NCBI GenBank assembly: GCA_002478115.1
Contig: DLMH01000108.1
Location: forward strand, 1 to 64,000
Direction of reading: 5' to 3'
Length of the DNA: 64,000 nucleotides
From: Candidatus Acidiferrum typicum
GTDB lineage: Bacteria; Acidobacteriota; Terriglobia; Acidiferrales; UBA7541
The position numbers were made by a program, and so were the translations under genes. Shown here piece after piece: positions 1-8,097 of the stretch. Position 1 is the first letter of the stretch, and each line of letters starts with the position of its first letter. The notes beneath the pieces were generated by a model that saw nothing but the letters and a program-made list of their open reading frames with translations, was not told where the DNA came from and did not search any database.

Positions 1-11
1 TCATCTCCTCC

Positions 12-40
12 AACGCCGTTTCTGGCCAACTTCCGGGTTG
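12..40 (+). repeat. dispersed repeat, copy 1
   Basis: A 29-base stretch that recurs near 1633-1660 with one substitution and one single-base length difference. The shared core contains a short imperfect palindrome (ccaacttccgg-gttg). A 13-base piece of it (28-40) also occurs inverted at 2356-2368. No coding role is evident; it may be a small dispersed palindromic repeat. Confidence 0.5.
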
Positions 41-162
41 CCAACCGTTGGCGATGTGACTGGCCGATTCTGAGGCTGTTAGTGCTCTGGCGGTTTTTCA
101 ACGGCATCCTATCGAGGTGATGTCAACTCCAAGGCTTTCATTGACTTGCCTGTTTTGCAGAC

Positions 163-255
163 ATAAAATTCGCGCCAGTGATCGGGCAAACCATCTCGCA
201 CTACCGCATCGTCGAAAAATTCGGCGGGGGCGGCATGGGTGTTGTTTATGGTCAC
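163..255 (+). pseudogene. Ser/Thr protein kinase N-terminus relic
   Basis: Frame 1 reads ...[17 protein letters not shown] then [13 protein letters not shown] before a stop at 289-291. This is the opening of a PknB-type kinase: the '[15 protein letters not shown]' lead-in and the glycine-rich nucleotide loop GxGxxGxV are typical of the many Ser/Thr kinases of Acidobacteriota. Nothing after the glycine loop is present (no AxK, HRD or DFG). No clear start codon with a ribosome site is seen. It is a relic cut off at the loop, directly against the next gene's start. Confidence 0.75.
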
Positions 256-287
256 GACTCGCCTCCTCAGCAGGATGGACCATTTCC

Positions 288-1379
288 ATGAAGAAACTCG
301 GCTTGCTCCTCTTTCTACTTCTATTGGTGCTCACGACCGCTCATGCCAAGACGGAATTCGGCAAACTCCAAGGCGCTGAATTCCGCATTGACGTCCCGGA
401 CAATTGGAATCACGGCCTGGTCGTTTACTATCACGGCTACCGCACCGAGAACCATGGCCGAGTTTTCGATCAGACCAAACCGCTCGATCCCACGCTCGCG
501 GTCTTCACCAAAGCCGGGTATGCGGTGATCCAGTCCGGATACTCGCAAGGAGGCATGGCCCTGGAGCAAGCCATCCCGGAAACAGAGGGACTGCGGAAGT
601 ATTTTATCGAGCATTACGGGAGCCCTTCAGAGACTTATGTGGCCGGCCATTCGATGGGGGGCGAGCTCACCATGATGACAATCGAGCAGTCGCCTGGTCC
701 CTACGCTGGCGCGCTCGACCTCTGTGGAGCGGTTACGGATACGTTGTCGCGGATCGGCCGCCGATTCGATCTGCGAGTTCTTTTCGATTACTACTTTCCC
801 GGAGTCCTTCCGGATCCAGCCAAGATTCCTGTCAGCTTCGAAACGTCGGAAGAACTGGAGAAGAAGGTATCCGCTTCATTGGAAGCCAATCCGCCGGCGG
901 CATCGGTTCTTCGCAATTTTGTGGGACTCCACAACGACAAGGACCTCACGAGCCTGCTGTTGTTCGCGACGTGGGTGTTGAAGGATCTGGAACAGCGGGC
1001 GGGCGGTAATCCCTTCGATAACCGCAACACCATCTATACGGGAACGACCGACGACAATGCCGTGAACGAACGCGTAAAACGCTATGCGGCAGATCCCGGC
1101 GCGTTGAGTTATATCCAGCGGTACTACACCCCCACAGGACACCTGACCCGGCCCATGTTGGCGATTCATACGACGTACGATCCTCTGGTGTCTCCCGCAG
1201 TTCCCAGCACGTACGCTCAACTGGCTCGGACCGCAGGTGCCGGAGACTTGTTCGTGGTGCAGTATGTTGAGCACGACGGCCACTGCAACATCACTCCCGA
1301 AGAGGTTGAGCGGGGATTTGCCGAACTGCTCCAGTGGAAAGAGAAAGGAACCGTCCCTGTCCCGGGACGCTTGCAGTAA
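288..1379 (+). CDS. secreted alpha/beta-hydrolase
   Basis: A 363-residue protein. I chose the ATG at 288 because it is followed at once by a clean signal peptide ([20 protein letters not shown]); the frame is open further upstream, but that part covers the kinase relic. The mature part is an alpha/beta-hydrolase: an oxyanion-type 'YYHGY' strand near residue 48, the nucleophile elbow GHSMGG with Ser122, a late '[10 protein letters not shown]' (candidate acid) and 'EHDGHCN' (candidate His) near the C-terminus. It probably hydrolyses an ester or peptide outside the cytoplasm; the substrate is not evident. No operon partner is close by. Confidence 0.8.
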   Translation: MKKLGLLLFLLLLVLTTAHAKTEFGKLQGAEFRIDVPDNWNHGLVVYYHGYRTENHGRVFDQTKPLDPTLAVFTKAGYAVIQSGYSQGGMALEQAIPETEGLRKYFIEHYGSPSETYVAGHSMGGELTMMTIEQSPGPYAGALDLCGAVTDTLSRIGRRFDLRVLFDYYFPGVLPDPAKIPVSFETSEELEKKVSASLEANPPAASVLRNFVGLHNDKDLTSLLLFATWVLKDLEQRAGGNPFDNRNTIYTGTTDDNAVNERVKRYAADPGALSYIQRYYTPTGHLTRPMLAIHTTYDPLVSPAVPSTYAQLARTAGAGDLFVVQYVEHDGHCNITPEEVERGFAELLQWKEKGTVPVPGRLQ

Positions 1380-1632
1380 GCCCTCGTCTCAGCTGTACAA
1401 CTCCTCCAGCAACTCATGCGCCCGACGCAGAGGCACTTGGTATTCAATCCCCACATTTTGAACGTTTGGCGTAGTCCTCAGGTTGTTGGCGAAATTAGGC
1501 GACAGCGCTCAAGTCCGGGATTGGGGGTTCACGGGCTATCCGGAAGATGTTCTTCCTGTTGAGGCGCGTACTTTTGGCTGCGATACTGCCGAGCGGTCCA
1601 CACGTCCCGTTCGAGGAAGCAAGGTCTTGTCG

Positions 1633-1660
1633 AACGCCGTTTCCGGCCAACTTCCGGTTG
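1633..1660 (+). repeat. dispersed repeat, copy 2
   Basis: Second copy of the repeat at 12-40 (aacgccgttt-c/t-ggccaacttccgg...ttg). It lies about 100 bases upstream of the VOC gene. Confidence 0.5.
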
Positions 1661-1758
1661 GCCGACAACTCGCCCGGAGCCTCATTTTTACGCTTCCCAT
1701 AACCCCGTTTGCGCAGGTATCGTATACCGATTCGCGCTCCTTTCGGAAGGAGGATGGG

Positions 1759-2307
1759 ATGTATTTTCAAAGACGCCAACTGCTTCGAACTCTGTCATTT
1801 GCTTTCGGGTCAAGCTTCATCTTGAGCGGAAAGCAACTCGGCTTAGCGGCGCAGACAGCCGTCTCGCCAAAGCTCTCTCCTTCCCCTGCGGGGGCCGCTG
1901 TTCGCGATGGGATCGCTGGAGGAATGGAAATGGAAAAAGTGACGGGAATCGGAGGATTCTTCTTCCGAGCCAAAGATCCGAAAGCGTTGGGGAGTTGGTA
2001 CCAGCAGCACCTGGGAATCTCGCTCATACCATCGAGCGAAGGGGATCCCGTTTGGGAGCAAGAGGCAGGCCCCACCGCTTTCGCGCCTTTTCCTGAGACG
2101 AGCAAATATTTCGGGGATGCCCAAAAGGTCTGGATGCTGAACTTTCGAGTCCGGGATCTCGACAAAATGGCGGCACAGCTACGGGCCGCAGGAATCGAGA
2201 TCAAGATTTACCCGCCCGATCCCACCGGCCGGTTTGCCCGCGTGCATGACCCTGAGGGAAATCCGATCGAATTGTGGCAACCTGCAAAGCCAGCCGCTCC
2301 ACGCTAG
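1759..2307 (+). CDS. VOC (glyoxalase/bleomycin-resistance fold) protein, probably exported
   Basis: A 182-residue protein. The ATG at 1759 is preceded by a strong ribosome site (aaggagg, 1747-1753). The N-terminus MYFQRRQLLRTLSFAFGSSF resembles a Tat or Sec leader (RRQ then a hydrophobic run), followed by a single VOC domain from about residue 55: 'VTGIGGFFFRAKDP', 'LGSWYQQHLGIS', 'VRDLDKMAAQLRAAGI', and a final 'VHDPEGNPIELWQP' with the metal-ligand Glu typical of the fold. A shorter start at 1924 would give only the cytosolic VOC domain. Substrate unknown. Confidence 0.75.
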   Translation: MYFQRRQLLRTLSFAFGSSFILSGKQLGLAAQTAVSPKLSPSPAGAAVRDGIAGGMEMEKVTGIGGFFFRAKDPKALGSWYQQHLGISLIPSSEGDPVWEQEAGPTAFAPFPETSKYFGDAQKVWMLNFRVRDLDKMAAQLRAAGIEIKIYPPDPTGRFARVHDPEGNPIELWQPAKPAAPR

Positions 2308-2853
2308 TTTGCTAAACAGTCCAGGACTGTTTCTGGATTTCTCCTGGGTTACGAGCAACCCGGAAGTTATCAGCTCTCCGGTCGGGTTAGTACCGACAAA
2401 CGCGCTTCTATTGACTGGTGTGGCTACTTCCGTGCGGCGCGCCGGACGACCGCAGATCTATTAGGTCAACGGTTCCCTAGACCGTTGAAGCTACTAAACC
2501 TTCTGCGCCGACGCTCGACGCCCAAACCCCTATCTTATTAAGGTAGCGTTCAGACGAGATATGCAACCGTTTTACAAGACCATCGCAAATGCCTTGAACT
2601 TTCACGAACGCGCGAGTTTCGGGCGCCTCGTCAGGCCGCGACGGTTCAAACACCGTTGTACGTGGCATTCTTCGGATTTTTGTAACTACACAAGAGTCCC
2701 GCAACTATGCTCCTTGTGAGAGCGGATCAGCGCGCATAACGCCGCGATGTCATGTTCTTGCTCGCGGCTGCAATCTCAACAAGCCGCTAGGTTATTTTTC
2801 TGACTGTCCACCGTGGCTGCCAATAATCATTAGGATGCGGCCTTGGGCCACAG
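2308..2853. other. intergenic region with a hairpin repeat
   Basis: No convincing gene. It contains a 7-bp-stem hairpin at 2467-2487, whose 19-base core is repeated at 41837-41855, and several short palindromic stretches. It precedes the integrase and probably holds its promoter and possibly a recombination site. Confidence 0.5.
2467..2487 (+). repeat. hairpin repeat, left copy (candidate attachment site)
   Basis: Perfect 7-bp stem (caacggt/accgttg) around the 7-base loop tccctag. Its 19-base core (2469-2487) is repeated exactly and in the same orientation at 41837-41855. It lies about 380 bases upstream of the integrase gene. On the minus strand the hairpin has the dimensions of a tRNA anticodon arm. 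Confidence 0.5.
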
Positions 2854-2865
2854 ATGGGAGCTGCC

Positions 2866-4143
2866 ATGAAAGCATATTTCCGTTACCAAAAGGGCTATCT
2901 ATACGAGGAGCATGGCGCGTGGTATGTCCGATATCGCCAACGAGTCCCACAAGAGGACGGCTCCAGCAAGCTTAAACACATCTCCAAGCATCTAGGGCGC
3001 TCCAAAGATTTCTCTAGCATTTTTGCGGTTGAACGGTGTCGGGCATCATTCATGCAAACCGTCAATCAAGATCGGCTCAGCACGAATTCGAGAATAACGT
3101 TAACCGCCTTCGTCGAGGGGCTCTACCTACCTTGGACCAAAGAGGAGCGTCGAGCCAGCACAAGCACAGGGCATCGTCAAATCTGGATCAATCACCTCCG
3201 CGATCGCGTCGGAGAACTTCGCTTGCGTGAATTCCGCACCGTGGACGCGAGTCGAATGTTGCGAGCGGTCGCCAAAGAGAAGGATCTAACGAAGACAACT
3301 CTGCAACACATCAAGTCAGTGCTTAGCACCATCTTCACCTGCGCCAAAAATGAGGGAGCCTTCGATGGGGCAAACCCCGTCGATGGCGTTTTGATTCCCT
3401 GGAATGCGAGAGAACCGGGCGAGACGCACGCCTACGATCTCGGCCAAGTGCTCCAAATTCTCGACCTCCTCCCGCTTCTCGCAAAAAGTCTTATCGCGAC
3501 TGCGGCCTTCGCGGGGCTACGCCGAGGGGAGCTCCGCGGACTCGAGTGGACCGATTACACGGGCACCGAATTAAGGATCAACCGTTCGATGTGGAGATCG
3601 GTGGTCAGCCTTCCGAAGACACGCGCCAGCCGCGATTCCGTGCCTATAATTCCTGCCTTGGCGGAAATCCTCGACGCATACCGAAGATCCGCGGGTAACC
3701 CAGAATTAGGTTTCGTTTTTCGCTCCAATGATGGGCTTCCTATCAGCCTCGACAAAGTCGTGCGGCGGATGATTCGGCCGGCTCTTGAGGCCATCGATCT
3801 ACCGTGGCACGGGTGGCACGCGTTCCGTCGAGGCCTCGCCTCGAACCTATACGCCATGGGAGCTTCCGACAAGGTGGTACAACGCATATTGCGCCACTCG
3901 AGACCGCACGTTACCAAGGAACGCTATATTAAGGTGTTTGATCGCACTGTGCTCGAAGCGGCGGAGAAGATGCAGAAACGGATCGAACAACTAAGACAAG
4001 CAAAAGAACCCTGCCGGCAGCTAGAATTGAGCTTTGGCGACGGAGTTGAACGACCACGAACTGCGCTAGACGAACAGCCAGCGTTCAGCCGTCTCGCGGA
4101 TTCCTCGCTCTCAGGCCAGCAGTTGGCCAGCACCTTATCTTGA
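2866..4143 (+). CDS. tyrosine recombinase / integrase
   Basis: About 425 residues, a phage- or ICE-type integrase. The ATG at 2866 has a GGAG at suitable distance; another in-frame ATG lies at 2854. Numbering from 2866, an N-terminal Arm/SAM-like region (to about 180) is followed by the catalytic domain: Arg219 in 'AGLRRGELRGLEW', the H-x-x-R box at His318/Arg321 ('HAFRRGLAS'), a later His344 in 'LRHSRPHVT' and the nucleophile Tyr354 in 'KERYIK'. All key residues are present, so it may be active. The 3' end is 78 bases from a tRNA-Ser 3' half, the usual target type for this enzyme family. Confidence 0.93.
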   Translation: MKAYFRYQKGYLYEEHGAWYVRYRQRVPQEDGSSKLKHISKHLGRSKDFSSIFAVERCRASFMQTVNQDRLSTNSRITLTAFVEGLYLPWTKEERRASTSTGHRQIWINHLRDRVGELRLREFRTVDASRMLRAVAKEKDLTKTTLQHIKSVLSTIFTCAKNEGAFDGANPVDGVLIPWNAREPGETHAYDLGQVLQILDLLPLLAKSLIATAAFAGLRRGELRGLEWTDYTGTELRINRSMWRSVVSLPKTRASRDSVPIIPALAEILDAYRRSAGNPELGFVFRSNDGLPISLDKVVRRMIRPALEAIDLPWHGWHAFRRGLASNLYAMGASDKVVQRILRHSRPHVTKERYIKVFDRTVLEAAEKMQKRIEQLRQAKEPCRQLELSFGDGVERPRTALDEQPAFSRLADSSLSGQQLASTLS

Positions 4144-4220
4144 ATACCACGGAAAGCTATTTGAAATTATGCTGGCGCACTTGGAGCAAGTCTCGACGCT
4201 GGATCGAGTTAGGGGGAATC

Positions 4221-4283
<63 letters not shown>

Positions 4284-5207
4284 AAATTTCCCCGTTTCAC
4301 AGCCTGGTGTTCGGAACAAAAGACTTATGTTCGGGTGAATTGCCGTATTTTGGTGCAAAACACCCCTGTTTGGAGCCTGTTGTGCAACTATTGTGCAACT
4401 CCCTAGATGGAACTGCTCAGCAATACATCCTCCCCCGAATTCCGATTGTGAACATAGTGCTCGACCCAAGCCTCCCCATTGCTGCCTGATCGGATCACCA
4501 AGCCTATGTTCAGCCACGAAGATTAGATCCGTTTGATTCACGAGTATCGCACCGCCCTACTCAACCGCATGTTCGATGAGATCTGCCGCAAGTCGCCTCC
4601 TTCGTGCACTGAACAGGTCCCGGACGACATACTCGCTACTGCCAAAATAATCCAGAACGCCCTCTCTAATGCTGACGAAATCCACAACCCGTCACGCGGT
4701 CTATTCGTTCTTGCGCTGCAACAGGTCGTTGATTCGTTCATTGCTGGTCTGCTTACCGACGAGGCTTTTGAATGGCTGGCAGACGAACAACGGCGAATGG
4801 ATAAGATTCTGGGTGAGGGCGTCGATCCAATCGGTGGTGTGCAGTGACACGAGCTGCGGCAAAGTCGTCCAGTCGTACGGTATCGTAGACACCGCTTGAC
4901 CCAAAGTTGGCATGGTTGGAGGAGCAGAGAATTCAGCGGAGCAAGTTCTGGAACTGCTAGATCAACTCCCCACCATCCGACGCGTAGTCGAGCGCAGCGT
5001 ACTATTATTTAGATCGTACGACTTTCTGGATTGTCAGGTTCAGTCCGCGGCCGCCGGAACACCCCTGCGATTCTGACTGCACTGTCCAATAGAGGCAAGT
5101 GGGGTCTCATTGAGATCGAAAAGAAGTAGTACACCTCTCTACTGCCACCCATCTAGTCATAACACGAACCCAGTGTGCTGTCCCGGAAGCTCCTTGCAAT
5201 TTTCTTT
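4284..5207. other. mostly non-coding stretch beside the tRNA remnant
   Basis: Contains one weak reading frame (4533-4847) and otherwise no recognisable gene. It replaces the missing 5' half of the tRNA, so it is probably element DNA. Confidence 0.4.
4533..4847 (+). CDS. small hypothetical protein
   Basis: Up to 104 residues (TTG start; an ATG at 4569 would give 92). Composition is credible for a soluble helical protein ('DDILATAKIIQNALSNADEI', 'EAFEWLADEQRRMDKILGEG'). I recognise no family and see no strong ribosome site, so it may be spurious. Confidence 0.3.
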   Translation: MIHEYRTALLNRMFDEICRKSPPSCTEQVPDDILATAKIIQNALSNADEIHNPSRGLFVLALQQVVDSFIAGLLTDEAFEWLADEQRRMDKILGEGVDPIGGVQ

Positions 5208-5245
5208 AGGAGGCTGGGGCTTTAGCCCCACTGTAAGTTCCTCCT
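5208..5245 (-). terminator. stem-loop after the TonB/GH31/TPR gene set
   Basis: Inner stem ggggc/gcccc (5216-5220 with 5225-5229, loop ttta) inside an outer stem aggagg/cctcct (5208-5213 with 5240-5245). It lies 23 bases beyond the stop of the TPR gene. There is no clear T run, so it may be a REP-like palindrome or RNA-stabilising hairpin rather than a classical terminator. Confidence 0.45.
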
Positions 5246-5267
5246 GCTCAACCGGGCTAATCAGGAA

Positions 5268-6353
5268 CTACTGGGCGGTTGGGGAAGGAGGAGAGGTCAG
5301 AGCCTGGATGCGGCGGAACTCCTGCATATCGTGAGCAGCTTGTTGGGGCTTCCCTAATTTCCGGTGAACTCCAGCCAGAGCGAGATAGGCCTGCGCGGCA
5401 AGAGGAGTTTCCTTTTCCAACTCAATAACGCGGGCGAAGGCGTGCTCGGCAGCATTCGGATCGCTGGACGTGAGTGCTTTGCCGAGCGAGTAAAGCGTTT
5501 CCGGCATATCCGGGCGCAAAATGTCGGAGCGTCGCAGTTCCTCGGCGGCCTCTTTCATTTTGCCTTGTTGCAACAACGCTTCCCCAAGGCGATAAGCGGC
5601 TTCAGCATTCCCCGGCTGCTCTTTGGCCTCTAAATGAAATTGCTCTTCCGCTGTTGGCCAATCGGAGTTAGCGGCATAAACCTGGCCAAGCTCGAGGCGC
5701 AGGCCGGGCAAGTCAGGCCGCAGAGCCAGGGCTTGCTGGTACTCTTTCGCGGCTTCGGGGTACATCTTCATCGCGAAATAGGTTTGACCTTTGGCCTGAT
5801 GTCCGCGCGGAGAATCGGGAGAGGTGGAGAACAATTTGTCCAGAGATTGTGAGGCAAGTGAACTTCCGGCACGGCTGAGATAGAAAAGAAGGTCGGGATC
5901 GTCCGGCCTTTTGGAAAGGGCGGTTTGCAGATTGGCCACTGCCTCGGCAGGTTGACCCGTTTGGAGTTGTGCGATGCCGAGTGCGCCATATTCATGAACC
6001 ATATCCAGGTGAGGAATCGCTTCGGCGGCATAGCCAGTCGCGAGGAGCGCAATTCCGAGCAGTTGATGAACGGGAAGAGCAGTCGGATTGAGTTCGGCGG
6101 CATGCTTCAAAGGGGGAATTGCTGAGGCATAGTCTCCCTTCTTCATGTAGGCATCACCCAATCGGAAAAAGACGATGTCGGAGGAAGGGGCCAAGTCCGC
6201 GGCCTTGCGAAATGCATCGATAGCGCCGTCAAGATCGTGAAGATTTTCCGCCTGGATGCCAGACTGCAACAGAGTGATGGCTTCCGGTGGCAGGGCAGGC
6301 GCTGTCGATTGAGGCTGAAGCAACAAACACACCCAGAGTAAACATTGAGTCAT
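5268..6353 (-). CDS. exported TPR-repeat protein
   Basis: A 361-residue protein. The ATG at 6353 overlaps the stop of the upstream FG-GAP gene by four bases (ATGA), indicating translational coupling. A short leader (MTQCLLWVCLLLQPQSTAPA) is followed by tandem tetratricopeptide repeats with the usual A-x3-Y/F-P-x-[AE]-A spacing ('DAYMKKGDYASAIPPLKHAA', 'GQTYFAMKMYPEAAKEYQQA', 'EALLQQGKMKEAAEELRRS'). It probably acts as a periplasmic scaffold for its operon partner. TPR plus FG-GAP/UnbV pairs are a recurrent arrangement in Acidobacteriota. Confidence 0.88.
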   Translation of the reverse strand: MTQCLLWVCLLLQPQSTAPALPPEAITLLQSGIQAENLHDLDGAIDAFRKAADLAPSSDIVFFRLGDAYMKKGDYASAIPPLKHAAELNPTALPVHQLLGIALLATGYAAEAIPHLDMVHEYGALGIAQLQTGQPAEAVANLQTALSKRPDDPDLLFYLSRAGSSLASQSLDKLFSTSPDSPRGHQAKGQTYFAMKMYPEAAKEYQQALALRPDLPGLRLELGQVYAANSDWPTAEEQFHLEAKEQPGNAEAAYRLGEALLQQGKMKEAAEELRRSDILRPDMPETLYSLGKALTSSDPNAAEHAFARVIELEKETPLAAQAYLALAGVHRKLGKPQQAAHDMQEFRRIQALTSPPSPTAQ

Positions 6354-8053
6354 GGCTGCACCGATTCCTCGATGAGGATGAACTGATCCGCTTTCACAGC
6401 CTTCAAAACCTGGTGAATGCCGGATGGCCACTTGATGTCGATGTCCGCAGTTTGGGCGGAACCCAAGCCAAAGTGAAGGCGCTTGTCGTTGGAAGAGAGG
6501 TAGCTTCCCGCAGCCGTGGCGAAGCGGACCTGGCCGTTCACTTGAACGCGAGCGCCGAAGCCGTCGCGATTGCTGCGCTTTCCACGCAGGGTGATGGTCA
6601 GCCAGTGCAATTTGCCGCCGCGATTCAGAAACAACCGAGGACGGTCGCCAAGCGAGGTAGTGACCACGTCCATCCAGCCATCGTTGTTTATATCGCCGAA
6701 GGCGGCCCCGCGCCCCGCGACGGGGACATCGGAACCAGAGTTGGCTCGGACAAAATGGCCTTTGTGATTCAGCGCAAGCAATGGGGTATCCCGATATCGC
6801 AGAGAAGTATCATACGTCTCCACATTATCGAAGACATGAGCCTGCATAATGAAAACATCCTTCCAGCCGTCATTATCGAAATCCTCGAACCCTACACCCC
6901 AACCGCCGGATTTTCCGGAGAGGGCGGCGATACCGCTCTCCATGTCCTGAGGGCTGAAGGCACCATTGCCGTCGTTATGGAAAACGACGTAGGGCTGGTG
7001 GGGAAGTTGTGTGACGATCAGGTCGGGAAGGCCGTCGTTGTCATAGTCCTGAAAGGCAACGCCCATGCCCGAAAGCATTTTGCCGTCGTCGGTAAGGGCC
7101 GCGCCGGAATCCAAGGCTATTTCGGTAAAAGTGCCGTTACCGTTGTTGTGAAAGAGGAATTGGTTGGTGACATCGTTGGTGACAAAGATATCGGTGTAGC
7201 CATCGCCGTCGTAGTCGGCGAAAGCGACTCCCAAACCGTGGCCCTTATGAGCGGCGATGCCGGAGGGAACACTGACGTCTTCAAACGTGCCGTCGCCGCG
7301 GTTGTGGTACAGGATGTTGGAGACGGGAGGAAACTCGCCCGGAGGGCAGTAGGTAGGCCTTTCGGAGCCACAGGTTTTGTTTTTCTCGACGCTCCAGTCA
7401 AGGTAGCGGGTGACAAATAGATCCAGCTTGCCATCGTTGTCGTAGTCGAAGAAGCCGGCAGAGACGGACCAGCCGCCGGCAGCGACACCAGCCTTTTCGG
7501 TGACGTCGGTAAATGTTCCATCACCATTGTTGTGATAGAGGATGTTTTTCCCGTAGTTGGTGACGTAAATGTCGGGATAACCGTCGTTGTCGTAATCGCC
7601 GACGGCCACGCCCATACCGTAGTTGGTGTCGCCAGCGTTTGCCAGGCCGGCCTGCTCCGTGACATCCGTGAACGTGCCGTCTTTATTCTGGCGATAGAGA
7701 CGATTCCAGTAGGCGGGGTCGTGGCGATCAAAACTGTAAGGACTAAGCATGGGGTCACGCACAAGACCACCGTTCACGACAAAGACGTCCATCAAGCCGT
7801 CATTGTTGTAATCGAGGAGGGCGACACCGCCGGGCATGGTCTCGATGAGATATTTCCGAGACGTGGGAGAGTTGCGCAGGACGAAATCGACGCCGGTCAT
7901 GAAGCTCACGCGGAACACAGCGTCAGAATTGGTCTTTGTCTCTTGCGCGAGCACGGCAAACGTGCAGAGCAGGGAAAGCAAACCCGCCTTGGCCTTAAGC
8001 GCTCCCGGCAAAGCAAAATCCTTTCCTTGCGCGACGGGCGAGGGACGGCGCAA
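6350..8053 (-). CDS. FG-GAP/VCBS repeat protein with ASPIC/UnbV C-terminus
   Basis: A 567-residue CRTAC1-like protein. An N-terminal hydrophobic leader (about residues 21-36) precedes at least six FG-GAP/VCBS repeats with Ca-binding D-x-[DN]-x-D-G loops ('DYNNDGLMDVFVVN', 'DYDNDGYPDIYVTN', 'DYDGDGYTDIFVTN', 'DFDNDGWKDVFIMQ'), which would form a beta-propeller. The last 70 residues are an ASPIC/UnbV module ('DGFGARVQVNG', 'LHFGLGSAQTADIDIKWPSG'). Likely periplasmic or surface-bound, in one unit with the TPR gene (4-base overlap) and the GH31 gene upstream (44 bases). Confidence 0.9.
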   Translation of the reverse strand: MRRPSPVAQGKDFALPGALKAKAGLLSLLCTFAVLAQETKTNSDAVFRVSFMTGVDFVLRNSPTSRKYLIETMPGGVALLDYNNDGLMDVFVVNGGLVRDPMLSPYSFDRHDPAYWNRLYRQNKDGTFTDVTEQAGLANAGDTNYGMGVAVGDYDNDGYPDIYVTNYGKNILYHNNGDGTFTDVTEKAGVAAGGWSVSAGFFDYDNDGKLDLFVTRYLDWSVEKNKTCGSERPTYCPPGEFPPVSNILYHNRGDGTFEDVSVPSGIAAHKGHGLGVAFADYDGDGYTDIFVTNDVTNQFLFHNNGNGTFTEIALDSGAALTDDGKMLSGMGVAFQDYDNDGLPDLIVTQLPHQPYVVFHNDGNGAFSPQDMESGIAALSGKSGGWGVGFEDFDNDGWKDVFIMQAHVFDNVETYDTSLRYRDTPLLALNHKGHFVRANSGSDVPVAGRGAAFGDINNDGWMDVVTTSLGDRPRLFLNRGGKLHWLTITLRGKRSNRDGFGARVQVNGQVRFATAAGSYLSSNDKRLHFGLGSAQTADIDIKWPSGIHQVLKAVKADQFILIEESVQP

Positions 8054-8097
8054 CGTTTATACGTACAACGAGAATCGCAATCTAACTTCGCATTTTC

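Noticed and set aside
6287..7420. 377-codon valine-rich open frame on the plus strand
   Set aside because: It is the antisense of the FG-GAP repeats; the periodic V-V-V text comes from the Asp-rich repeats on the other strand.
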